This document shows, piece by piece, positions 1 through 5,625 of a DNA stretch of 6,350 bases. A program made the translations under genes and the position numbers. Under the pieces are notes generated by a model. That model was given only the letters and a program-made list of their open reading frames with translations, made no database searches and was not told the DNA's origin. The stretch covers positions 1 to 6,350 of the forward strand of contig CAMPCT010000130.1 of assembly GCA_946647055.1 (NCBI GenBank), written 5' to 3'. This DNA comes from an uncultured Atopobium sp. Its GTDB lineage: Bacteria > Actinomycetota > Coriobacteriia > Coriobacteriales > Atopobiaceae. Position 1 is the first letter of the stretch, and each line of letters opens with the position of its first letter.

Positions 1-125
1 TAGAACGCGTCGAAGAGCTTGTCCTCGTCATTGGCGGCGATGAGGGCGTCGAGCTCCTCCCGCAGGTCGGGGATGGTGACCTTCTCGTTCCAGACCTGGA
101 TGCGCTCGGAGATGGCGTTGTCCAT
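1..125 (-). CDS. N-terminus of a probable phospho-sugar mutase (phosphoglucomutase/phosphomannomutase family), cut by window edge
   Basis: The minus strand reads an ATG at 125-123 followed by 41 open codons to the window edge. The start is supported by a purine-rich ribosome binding site (AAGGGAAGG, about 134-142). The peptide starts MDNAISERIQVWNEKV and reaches DEDKLFDAFY at the edge. Large phospho-sugar mutases of Gram-positive bacteria begin with a similar acidic helical stretch: a W about ten residues in, then an EEL segment, then E-E-x-x-x-x-FY just before the catalytic-domain start. The match in spacing is the only basis for the call, because the catalytic serine loop lies outside the window. 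Such enzymes interconvert hexose-1- and hexose-6-phosphates in the cytoplasm. The gene is transcribed away from the rRNA methyltransferase gene, with 180 bases between the two starts. It could be another protein with a similar helical N-terminus. Confidence 0.5.
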   Translation of the reverse strand, partial: MDNAISERIQVWNEKVTIPDLREELDALIAANDEDKLFDAF

Positions 126-182
126 ATGGAGCCTTCCCTTCGGGTTATGAGGCGACGGGATGTCGCCCGATTTGCCTAACAG

Positions 183-188
183 TACAAT
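183..188 (+). promoter_or_regulatory. Possible -10 element (TACAAT) upstream of the rRNA methyltransferase gene
   Basis: TACAAT differs from the consensus TATAAT at one position. It lies in the 180-base gap between the divergent starts at 125 and 306, pointing towards the methyltransferase gene. No good TTGACA-like box sits 16-18 bases upstream; the best there is ATGTCG. A second weak -10-like hexamer, CATAAT at 261-266, is closer to the gene but also lacks a -35. The rest of this gap shows no clear operator or hairpin. Confidence 0.25.
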
Positions 189-305
189 GGTAAACCCTCA
201 TGGGGTCTTGCGTAACCACTTCTCGGCGAGAAGGACGCCCCATCGGTGCAGCGAGCATGCCATAATCGTACGAGATGGGTTTGGCTACGGGCGAAGGGTG
301 TCCCG

Positions 306-2489
306 ATGGAGTTTCTCGCAACGTGTCCCAGGGGCTTCGAGCGGCTGCTTGCCGCCGAGCTGGGAGAGCTGGGAATGCGGCAGGTGCGGCCGCTCACCGG
401 CCAGGTGTCCTTCTCGGGCAGTCTGGAGGAGGGGCTCATCGCCTGCATGTGGAGTCGCCTCGCGTCGCGCGTCGTCGTCGTGCTGTCGCGCTTCGATGCT
501 GCGGACGCCGACGCCCTCTATGAGGGCACCTCCGCCATCCCCTGGGAGGACCATCTCAGGGGCTCCACATCCTTTGCCATCGATGCCCACGGCACCAACG
601 ACCGCCTGCGCAACACGCGTTTCGTCGCCGAACGCACCAAGGACGCCATCGTCGACCGCATGCGCTCGCGCACGGGTACCCGCCCCCGCGTGGATGCCCA
701 GAACCCCGACGTCCCCCTGACGCTGCGCCTCTCGCGTGACCGAGCCATGCTGGGCGTCTCCATCTCGGGCTGGTCCCCCCTCTTCCGCCGTGGCTACGAG
801 CGCGCAGGAAGCCGTGGTCCCCAGGGCATCCGCCCCGACTATGCCTGCGCCTTGCTCGCACTTGCGGGCGTAAGCCGCAACGACACCGTGGACGTGCTCT
901 TCCCCGGCGACGGGACCCTCGCCGTCGAGGCCGCGTCGGTCATCGCCGGACGGGCACCAAACCTGCTGCGTTCCAGATGGGGCCACCTGAGGTGGCTCGG
1001 CGGGGATGCCGGCGCATGGTCCCGCGTCTTGGGAGCAGCCGGGGAGCGCGGGCAGGATGTGACGGAGCCCATCTTTGCCGCTGACACGCGCGGTAGTTGG
1101 GAGGGGGCGACGCGCGCCCTCATGCGCTCGGCCGGACTCGACGTCGAGATCAGGCGGGTCACGCCAGCCGAGCTCGCTTCCCACGGGAAGGCGGCCCTCG
1201 TCTGTGACCTCGCGTGGGCGGGCGATGACATCGCGCGCCAGGCCGATGCCCTGGCGACGCTTGGCGAGGCGGCTGGGGGCCACTCCCCCATCGCCGTGCT
1301 CGCACGCGACGGCTCGCCGGACGCGGTCCTCGGCTCGACGGCCACATCGTCACTCGACGTCCTGCTCGGGCGAGACGAGGCGACGATGCGAACCTATGAT
1401 GGCGTCGGGGCGACGGGACGCCCTCAGGTCACGCTCAAGGGAGGCGCACAGGTGCCCGTGCTCGTCGCGGCATCCGACCAGTTCGCCGCCCGTCTCGCGA
1501 AGGTGGCCAAGGAGCGCGCCGCCTGGGCGCACGACGAGGACGTGAGCTGCTACCGCGTCTATGATGCCGACCTCCCCGACTACAATGTGTCCATCGACCT
1601 CTACGAGGCGCTGGCACGCGGAAGGCACGCCGGCGAGACCTGGCTCTACCTGTCCGAGTACGCGGCTCCCAAGGGCGTGGACGAGGGGCTTGCCCGTCGG
1701 CGCCTCATGGACGTGCTGGCCATCGCCCCGCGCGTGATGGGCATCGACCCCGCACACGTGACCTGCCGTACCAGGACCCGCGCACGCGGAGGCTCCCAGT
1801 ACGCATCGGATGCGGACGAGCGCAGGCGCGTCGTTCGCACCATCGACGAGGGCGGCCTCGACTTCGAGGTCGACCTTGGCGGACACCTGGACACCGGCAT
1901 CTTCCTAGACCACCGCGAAACCCGCTCGATGGTGCGCGAGATGGCCAAGCGCATCCCCGAGGGCGGCCGCTTCCTCAACCTCTTCGCCTACACGGGCACC
2001 GCGACCTGCTATGCGGCAGACGGCGGGGCCGAGCACACCACCACCGTCGACCTCTCGCGCCCCTACCTCGACTGGGCCGGCCGCAACCTCTCGCGCAACG
2101 GCTTCGAGGGCGACCACGAGCTGGTGCAGGCGGATGTCATCTCCTGGGTGGACGAACAACGCCATGCCCGTGGTGCCGCCCGCTACGACCTCGTCTTCTG
2201 TGATCCGCCCACGTTCTCCAACTCCTCGCGCATGCGCAAGAGCTCCTTCGACGTGCAGCGCGACCACGTGGAGCTGCTCATTGGCGTCTCGCGCCTCCTC
2301 ACGCAGGACGGCGTCTGCGTCTTCTCGTGCAACCTGCGCAGCTTCAAACCCAACGTCGAGGCGCTGCGGCGAGCGAACGTCTCCATCGAGGACATCACCG
2401 CCCAGACCATCCCCCATGACTTCGAGCGCAACCCCAAGGTCCACCACTGCTACCTGGTGAGGCGGATGCGGGGGACGACCCATGGATAG
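306..2489 (+). CDS. rlmKL: Fused 23S rRNA guanine methyltransferase RlmK/RlmL type, with a degenerate RlmL half
   Basis: The 727-residue product is close to the roughly 700 of Escherichia coli RlmKL, which makes m2G2445 (RlmL half) and m7G2069 (RlmK half) in 23S rRNA. The ATG at 306 was chosen because GAAGGGTG lies five bases upstream and the product then begins MEFLATCPRGFERLL, matching the family start. An in-frame ATG at 246 would add 20 unrelated residues. A THUMP-type RNA-binding domain covers about residues 45-155, with MWSRLAS and RTKDAIVDRMR. The middle, RlmL, region (about 160-400) keeps the family frame (RRGYERAG at 161-168, GRAPNLLRSRWG) but not its active site. The SAM loop reads FPGDGT (199-204) and DLAW (301-304) replaces NPPY. 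The C-terminal RlmK half looks intact: YRVYDADLPDYNV, SAM loop NLFAYTGTA (558-566), and DPPTFSNS (633-640) followed by FDVQRDH. Its last 8 bases overlap the next gene. Confidence 0.93.
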   Translation: MEFLATCPRGFERLLAAELGELGMRQVRPLTGQVSFSGSLEEGLIACMWSRLASRVVVVLSRFDAADADALYEGTSAIPWEDHLRGSTSFAIDAHGTNDRLRNTRFVAERTKDAIVDRMRSRTGTRPRVDAQNPDVPLTLRLSRDRAMLGVSISGWSPLFRRGYERAGSRGPQGIRPDYACALLALAGVSRNDTVDVLFPGDGTLAVEAASVIAGRAPNLLRSRWGHLRWLGGDAGAWSRVLGAAGERGQDVTEPIFAADTRGSWEGATRALMRSAGLDVEIRRVTPAELASHGKAALVCDLAWAGDDIARQADALATLGEAAGGHSPIAVLARDGSPDAVLGSTATSSLDVLLGRDEATMRTYDGVGATGRPQVTLKGGAQVPVLVAASDQFAARLAKVAKERAAWAHDEDVSCYRVYDADLPDYNVSIDLYEALARGRHAGETWLYLSEYAAPKGVDEGLARRRLMDVLAIAPRVMGIDPAHVTCRTRTRARGGSQYASDADERRRVVRTIDEGGLDFEVDLGGHLDTGIFLDHRETRSMVREMAKRIPEGGRFLNLFAYTGTATCYAADGGAEHTTTVDLSRPYLDWAGRNLSRNGFEGDHELVQADVISWVDEQRHARGAARYDLVFCDPPTFSNSSRMRKSSFDVQRDHVELLIGVSRLLTQDGVCVFSCNLRSFKPNVEALRRANVSIEDITAQTIPHDFERNPKVHHCYLVRRMRGTTHG

Positions 2490-3003
2490 GAAAAGGCCGA
2501 CGCCACGCCGCGACACGCGCAGCAGTTTCCAACCGAGGACGTTGCTGCCGCTCGCCGCGATAGCGCTCGCCATCCTCGTAGCCACCGTCTGGGGCATGTC
2601 CACGGCAACGCCCTATGACCCCGTACGCGAGGAGTACATCAGGACCTGGGGCGAGCGCATCGACGCCTTCAACGCGGGCTATCCCCTCGAGGGCTACGGT
2701 GACGTGTTCGCCGCGGCCGCCTATGACAATGGCATCGACCCACGCTTCTCCCCCGCCATCGCACGGGTCGAGAGCGGGTCGGGCAACCACTGCTTCCTGC
2801 CCTACAACGCCTGGGGCTGGGGAAGCGCGTCGTGGCCAAACTGGGGCACCGCCATCTATGAGCACGTGTACCTGCTGTCCGTTGGCTACGGGCCCACGCT
2901 CGACTATGACGACGCGCGGCGCTACAACCCCGAGACCACGGGCGAGTGGTACGAGCAGGTGGAGATGTGCATGGACCAGATCTGGCCTGACGGAGGGTAC
3001 TAG
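2482..3003 (+). CDS. Membrane-anchored lysozyme/glucosaminidase-like protein
   Basis: The product has 173 residues. A basic N-terminus (residues 1-20) is followed by one hydrophobic segment at about 21-39 and an outer domain. The topology is therefore N-in with the domain facing the wall. The segment GIDPRFSPAIARVESGSG, with candidate catalytic Glu97, followed by HCFLPYNAWGWG, resembles the small lysozyme-fold glucosaminidase/transglycosylase domains of Gram-positive bacteria, which cleave the glycan strands of peptidoglycan. Two cysteines (104 and 163) could form a disulfide outside the cell. The ATG has GGGGGA six bases upstream, inside the end of the methyltransferase gene. The 8-base overlap implies translational coupling, although an rRNA modifier and a wall enzyme share no obvious pathway. 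The domain is short and lacks the GH73 second half, so it may bind rather than cut. Fold assignment is fairly sure; activity is not shown. Confidence 0.75.
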   Translation: MDRKRPTPRRDTRSSFQPRTLLPLAAIALAILVATVWGMSTATPYDPVREEYIRTWGERIDAFNAGYPLEGYGDVFAAAAYDNGIDPRFSPAIARVESGSGNHCFLPYNAWGWGSASWPNWGTAIYEHVYLLSVGYGPTLDYDDARRYNPETTGEWYEQVEMCMDQIWPDGGY

Positions 3004-3030
3004 GGCCCGCGCCCGCATCACCCCTAGTAC
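2997..3030. repeat. Perfect 9-bp inverted repeat spanning the two convergent stop codons
   Basis: GTACTAGGG (2997-3005) and CCCTAGTAC (3022-3030) are exact reverse complements separated by 16 bases. The TAG at 3001-3003 ends the lysozyme-like gene, and CTA at 3024-3026 is the TAG of the cupin gene on the other strand. Each arm therefore carries one stop codon, and both proteins end in Tyr. A stem-loop would form in either transcript, consistent with a two-way transcription barrier or 3'-end stabiliser. Neither side has a T-run, so it is not a standard intrinsic terminator. Confidence 0.55.
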
Positions 3031-3368
3031 AGGATCAGCGCGATGAACTCCAGCGGCACGTCCCCGTCGTTGACGAGGCCATGCAGCTCGCCGTCGTTGC
3101 AGATGGTCGTGTCACCAGGACTGACCTTGACCAGCGTGCCATTGTCGTTGTACGTGCCGGTACCCTTGAGGAAGTAGAAGATCTCGTTGTCCCCCTCGTG
3201 GGTGTGCTCGCCTATGCTGTCCCCCGGCGCGAGGATCATGAGGTTGAAGAGTCGGCCCTTGCCATAGAGCTCCTCGACGCTCTCGCAGATCTTGTGCATC
3301 TCGACCTCGCCGTGACCGCCACGGATGCACTTGAACTCGATGGCCTGGTCCTCTCGCCTGCGAATCAT
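3024..3368 (-). CDS. Small single-domain cupin protein
   Basis: The 114-residue product is almost all one cupin barrel. Cupin motif 1 fits the family pattern exactly: Gly49, His55, His57, Glu62 and Gly69 (GEHTHEGDNE). Motif 2 has Gly85, Gly93, His96 and Asn100, with the usual Pro replaced by Asn91. His55, His57, Glu62 and His96 would bind one divalent metal, typically Mn, Fe, Zn or Ni, in the cytoplasm. The ATG at 3368-3366 has AGGAGA five bases upstream. Proteins of this size in anaerobes are usually annotated only as cupin-domain proteins. Substrate and reaction cannot be read from the sequence, and a sugar- or ligand-binding role is equally possible. It stands alone: it converges on the lysozyme-like gene with a 20-base gap and diverges from the decayed region upstream. 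Confidence 0.88.
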   Translation of the reverse strand: MIRRREDQAIEFKCIRGGHGEVEMHKICESVEELYGKGRLFNLMILAPGDSIGEHTHEGDNEIFYFLKGTGTYNDNGTLVKVSPGDTTICNDGELHGLVNDGDVPLEFIALILY

Positions 3369-3404
3369 GTGGGTCTCCTCTCCCCTTTGTCGCGGTAATC
3401 CCGA

Positions 3405-3432
3405 TTGTCATACATCTGCCCAGAAGTATAGT
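3405..3432 (+). promoter_or_regulatory. Likely sigma-70-type promoter reading into the decayed GH5-like region
   Basis: TTGTCA (3405-3410) and TATAGT (3427-3432) each match five of six consensus bases and are 16 bases apart. Transcription would start near 3439 and run through the remnant reading frame to the GTG start at 3593. It lies in the 224-base gap upstream of the divergent cupin gene. The rest of that gap holds the remnant listed separately and, on the cupin side, only the cupin ribosome binding site. I found no equally good promoter for the cupin gene. Confidence 0.45.
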
Positions 3433-3596
3433 TTGCACATGCCGGCCCGCACCTCGAGGGAATCACGCAGTGGCCGGATGATTTGGGGAGCCCCATCGTC
3501 CGCGACCGACGTATCATCAAGAGCATCAGGGGAATGGTCATTCGCCGCGCCGTCAACCTCCACGAGACGGTCCGGCGTCAAGGAGGGCAACCGTGA
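3432..3596 (+). pseudogene. Possible 3' remnant of an unidentified gene upstream of the GH5-like frame
   Basis: One plus-strand frame is open from just after a TAG at 3429-3431 to a TGA at 3594-3596. It ends in a very basic peptide (SPIVRDRRIIKSIRG, then RRAVNLHETVRRQG). There is no ATG or GTG near its beginning, only an unsupported TTG at 3483 and an internal ATG, so it would be a gene that has lost its 5' part. Counting by position, G/C is about 72% at codon position 1, 46% at position 2 and 74% at position 3, which is coding-like. Its stop overlaps the next start as GTGA, a common operon junction. The stretch is short and the same composition partly fits the opposite strand, so it may be chance. 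No family recognised. Confidence 0.3.
3581..3587 (+). promoter_or_regulatory. Strong ribosome binding site AGGAGGG deciding the GTG start at 3593
   Basis: AGGAGGG lies five bases before GTG 3593-3595. It is among the best Shine-Dalgarno matches in the window. It shows that the secreted GH5-like protein begins at this GTG, although its body is missing. Confidence 0.75.
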
Positions 3597-4033
3597 CGGA
3601 GACGAGGCACGGAACGTTTGGCACCAAGGCGCTGGCAGCCGCGCTGGCACTGGCGCTTGGCCTGTTGGTGGCGGTCTCTTCCCTGCTCGCCCTTCCTCGC
3701 GCCGTCCAGGCAGACACCCCTCCCACCGAGACGGCTCGTCCTTCCACGTCTGGGCAGCTGGGCGTGAGCGGAACGCAGCTGGTCGACGCCGAGGGACGGC
3801 CCGTCGTCCTTCGCGGCGTGAGTCACGCGGGACTTCAACAACCTCGAGGACCTCTGGCGAAACGTCGCCTTCCGCATCGAGCGCACGGTACGGTAGCGGG
3901 TGCGCACATCACACGTCAGCTGGTGACGGCATCTGTCGGGGATGCGAAGGGAGCACGTGTGAGGGTTCCCTCGAGCATCTTGAGGTCGCCCGCCACCTTG
4001 ATGAACGGGCGACCCCCAATGATGGCGGAATAG
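3593..4033 (+). pseudogene. Truncated secreted GH5-like (cellulase-type) glycoside hydrolase, N-terminus only
   Basis: The GTG start (with strong ribosome binding site) opens a 146-codon frame. Residues 1-40 are a signal peptide: TETRHGTFGTK, a long Ala/Leu core, then AVQA before Asp41. Residues about 50-78 (LGVSGTQLVDAEGRPVVLRG and VS) match the first strand of family GH5 enzymes, which act on beta-glucans or mannans outside the cell. After residue 79, near base 3829, similarity ends abruptly. The whole (beta/alpha)8 barrel with both catalytic glutamates is missing. The remaining codons are low-complexity Arg/Pro/Gly sequence, and the last 118 bases run antisense into the intact glycosyltransferase gene. 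This looks like a deletion or rearrangement product, not a working enzyme. A short secreted peptide could still be made. Membership of GH5 is inferred from the N-terminal motif alone. Confidence 0.6.
3831..3896 (+). pseudogene. Possible C-terminal remnant of another gene joined to the GH5-like start
   Basis: In the frame +1 to the GH5-like gene, bases 3831-3896 read DFNNLEDLWRNVAFRIERTV, then Arg and TAG. Third codon positions are mostly G/C, as in genuine genes here, whereas the GH5 frame becomes Arg/Pro/Gly-rich across the same bases. The simplest reading is that a deletion fused the 5' part of one gene to the 3' end of another, out of frame. It may instead be the GH5 gene's own C-terminus after an internal deletion. 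The match is too short to name a family. Confidence 0.3.
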
Positions 4034-4848
4034 CGAGCGTACCCCGATTGGTAGAGGCAGTTCGTCGGGAACCCGTCGATTGATCGAATCGCATACACCC
4101 TCTCTGCCTGCGCGATGAGGAGCATGTTCACGAAGAGCATGAGCCGAACATGCTCGCCCAAGCCACGGTTGATGACGTTGCCCACACCCGTGGGGTCACA
4201 GATGGAAAAGCCACTCTCTGCCGCCGCCTGCAGAAACCTGACGCTGTCGGAGTAGACGACCACCGGGACATCGGAGTCCCGCTCGCATTTCGAGACCGTC
4301 TCGAGCACGGCGTCAATCAGGCGTTCCTGCTCGGCATCAGGCAATGGGGAGTTGTAGCTTGTCGCCTCGCTTTGACCGAGCGAGTTGACGAAGCGCGCGT
4401 TCACCACCGCATACCGCTCGGGCATCTCGATGTGGTCGATAGCATCTTGGACGAGGTCGCTCGGGCGGAACAGCTCCCAGAACAGCTTGCGCCACTCCTG
4501 CCTCCAGTTGGGGACGCCCGTCTTCTCGAGGATGTTGTTCCCACCGTATCTCCTGCAGAGATACTGCTTCCCCGGCTCGAACTCGGGAAGGTCGTCGAAG
4601 GGCATGACGTAGCTGAACTGCCTCTTCTGCCAGGGAAGCCAGCCGACCTCACTGGGTTCGGCCGACCAGTCCACCCTGTTGGGAACGAGGTAGTCGCGGA
4701 TGTCAAACTCTGCCGTATGGATGAACTTGTAAGGCACCTCATTGCTACGAGCGAGGTAATACAGGCCAACGGCAGCCTTGAGCCGATCGGTCATGCCTCC
4801 ACGACAGTTTCTGTCGTCGATGACGAAGTAGATGCCATCATGTGCCAT
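3916..4848 (-). CDS. Fucosyltransferase-like (NodZ/GT23-like) glycosyltransferase family protein
   Basis: The 310-residue product has no signal peptide or membrane segment, so it is probably cytoplasmic. Near the N-terminus DRNCRGGMTDRLK (12-24) is followed by DYLVPNRVDW (52-61). Near the C-terminus, VVVYSDSVRFL precedes AIRSIDGFPTN (up to 263) and IIGGRPFIKV. The GG-x-TDRLK ... DYL-x-PN-x-DW arrangement and the late S-x-x-GFPTN motif recall the poorly studied bacterial relatives of NodZ/alpha-1,6-fucosyltransferases, which use GDP-sugars. The sugar and acceptor cannot be told. GAGGAGG is the only good ribosome binding site, but lies 13 bases upstream of the ATG at 4848, longer than usual; no in-frame alternative start exists nearby. 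G/C in two 60-base samples is 53% and 60%, against 73% in a sample of the methyltransferase gene, suggesting transfer. It stands alone beside a decayed hydrolase, perhaps left from a polysaccharide locus. Confidence 0.6.
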   Translation of the reverse strand: MAHDGIYFVIDDRNCRGGMTDRLKAAVGLYYLARSNEVPYKFIHTAEFDIRDYLVPNRVDWSAEPSEVGWLPWQKRQFSYVMPFDDLPEFEPGKQYLCRRYGGNNILEKTGVPNWRQEWRKLFWELFRPSDLVQDAIDHIEMPERYAVVNARFVNSLGQSEATSYNSPLPDAEQERLIDAVLETVSKCERDSDVPVVVYSDSVRFLQAAAESGFSICDPTGVGNVINRGLGEHVRLMLFVNMLLIAQAERVYAIRSIDGFPTNCLYQSGYARYSAIIGGRPFIKVAGDLKMLEGTLTRAPFASPTDAVTS

Positions 4849-4909
4849 CGCCGCGTACCATCCTCCTCATCGGAAGGGGCCAGCACCTCACTCAATGGGC
4901 TTCATCATA

Positions 4910-4949
4910 CACCCCAAAGGGGGTGCCCCCGTCATCTGGGAGCACCCCC
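4910..4949 (-). terminator. Intrinsic terminator of the ligase/LysR-effector operon
   Basis: GGGGGTGC (4919-4926) pairs with GCACCCCC (4942-4949). Three further C-G pairs form inside past a bulged A, leaving an 8-base loop. On the minus strand the hairpin begins 23 bases after the stop at 4973 and is followed by a short TTT. An alternative smaller hairpin, CACCCC/GGGGTG (4910-4915 with 4920-4925), shares the same G-run and is mutually exclusive with the larger one. This separates the operon from the glycosyltransferase gene downstream. Confidence 0.65.
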
Positions 4950-4972
4950 TTGCAAGCACCTATGTCCGAGCC

Positions 4973-5623
4973 TTAGAACCTCGCGTAGCGGTTGAGGTTC
5001 GCCTCGAGCTTGTCCACGAACTTCTTGCCCGTCTCGGACAGCTCCGTGCCGTTCTTGACGATGTAGCCAAGGTGGAGCCGGACGTCGGTCTCGAGTGGGA
5101 CGGTGGTGAGGGCATTGCCGTCGGAGATGCCCACCAGGATGCCGCTCGTCACCGTGTAGCCGTTGAGCGCGACGATGAGCTCGGAGAGCGACGCGCGGTC
5201 GGTGCAGGCGATGCCCTTGCGACGGGACTCGGCGGCGAGGGCCTCCTCGGCCATGTAGGTGGGGGCGCCCTCCTCCTGCTCGAAGTAGATGTAGGGGTAG
5301 TCGTCCAGCTGGTCGAGCGTGAGGGAGCGGGCGTTGACCAGGGGGTGCGTGGCGGGCAGGGCCACACGCGGCGCCGAGTCCTTGAGCTCGACGAACGTGA
5401 CGCCCGCAGCCGCAAACGCGGCCTCGAGCTCATCTGCCGTCGTGGTGGTCTCGACCAGGACGCCCAGCTCGCTCGCACCAGAGGCGACGTCGTCGATGAC
5501 GCCCTGCGTGGTGCGGTCGCGAAGCGCGTACTCGTAGTCGTCGCCACCGTTGGACAGCACGACCGACGCAAAGGTCTGGACGTCAAACAGATAGTGCTGG
5601 CCAGAAACCGCGAACTTCGCCAT
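4973..5623 (-). CDS. Stand-alone LysR-type effector-binding domain without a DNA-binding region
   Basis: The 216-residue product matches only the ligand-binding half of LysR-type regulators. It starts at KFAVSGQHYLFDVQTF, which in full-length regulators follows the linker helix. It continues through SELGVLV (51-57), PRVALPATHPL (85-95) with TLDQLDDYPYIYFEQEE (102-118), then SLSELIVALNGYTVTSGIL (145-163) and a C-terminal helix SETGKKFVDKL. The fold is two Rossmann-like lobes around a small-molecule cleft. No winged helix-turn-helix precedes it. The ATG at 5623-5621 has its own AGGGGGAG site within the end of the ligase gene, and only two bases separate it from the ligase stop. Absence of the DNA-binding part is therefore real, not a start error. 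It lacks a signal peptide, so it is cytoplasmic. A role as ligand sensor or allosteric partner of the ligase is inferred from position. Confidence 0.8.
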   Translation of the reverse strand: MAKFAVSGQHYLFDVQTFASVVLSNGGDDYEYALRDRTTQGVIDDVASGASELGVLVETTTTADELEAAFAAAGVTFVELKDSAPRVALPATHPLVNARSLTLDQLDDYPYIYFEQEEGAPTYMAEEALAAESRRKGIACTDRASLSELIVALNGYTVTSGILVGISDGNALTTVPLETDVRLHLGYIVKNGTELSETGKKFVDKLEANLNRYARF

Positions 5624-5625
5624 GG

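Noticed and set aside
246..305. In-frame upstream ATG that would add 20 residues to the rRNA methyltransferase
   Set aside because: No ribosome binding site precedes 246. The family N-terminus and a good site both fit the ATG at 306.
285..1283. Long minus-strand open frame antisense to the methyltransferase gene
   Set aside because: It lies wholly opposite a gene with strong family similarity; its translation is Gly/Ala/Arg-rich with no recognisable motif. Such antisense frames are usual in high-GC DNA.
1905..2603. Minus-strand open frame across the end of the methyltransferase gene
   Set aside because: Antisense shadow of the conserved RlmK half and the lysozyme-like gene start; no motifs.
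3408..3650. 80-codon minus-strand frame opposite the headless remnant
   Set aside because: Its composition is partly coding-like, but it has no ribosome binding site, no family similarity, and lies across the strong plus-strand ribosome binding site and signal peptide.
3881..3905. Inverted repeat GCGCAC/GTGCGC near the end of the fucosyltransferase-like gene
   Set aside because: Only six base pairs with a 13-base loop and no T-run on either strand; too weak to call a terminator.
3325..4083. 252-codon plus-strand open frame across the cupin start and the GH5-like remnant
   Set aside because: Ser/Arg/Gly-rich low-complexity product; it overlaps the start of the cupin gene and is out of frame with the signal peptide.
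4904..4909. TATGAT on the minus strand as a -10 for the fucosyltransferase-like gene
   Set aside because: The position 17 bases upstream falls in the G/C-rich terminator stem with no -35-like sequence.
4150..4995. 281-codon plus-strand open frame opposite the fucosyltransferase-like gene
   Set aside because: No ribosome binding site or motif; the opposite strand has family motifs at both ends.
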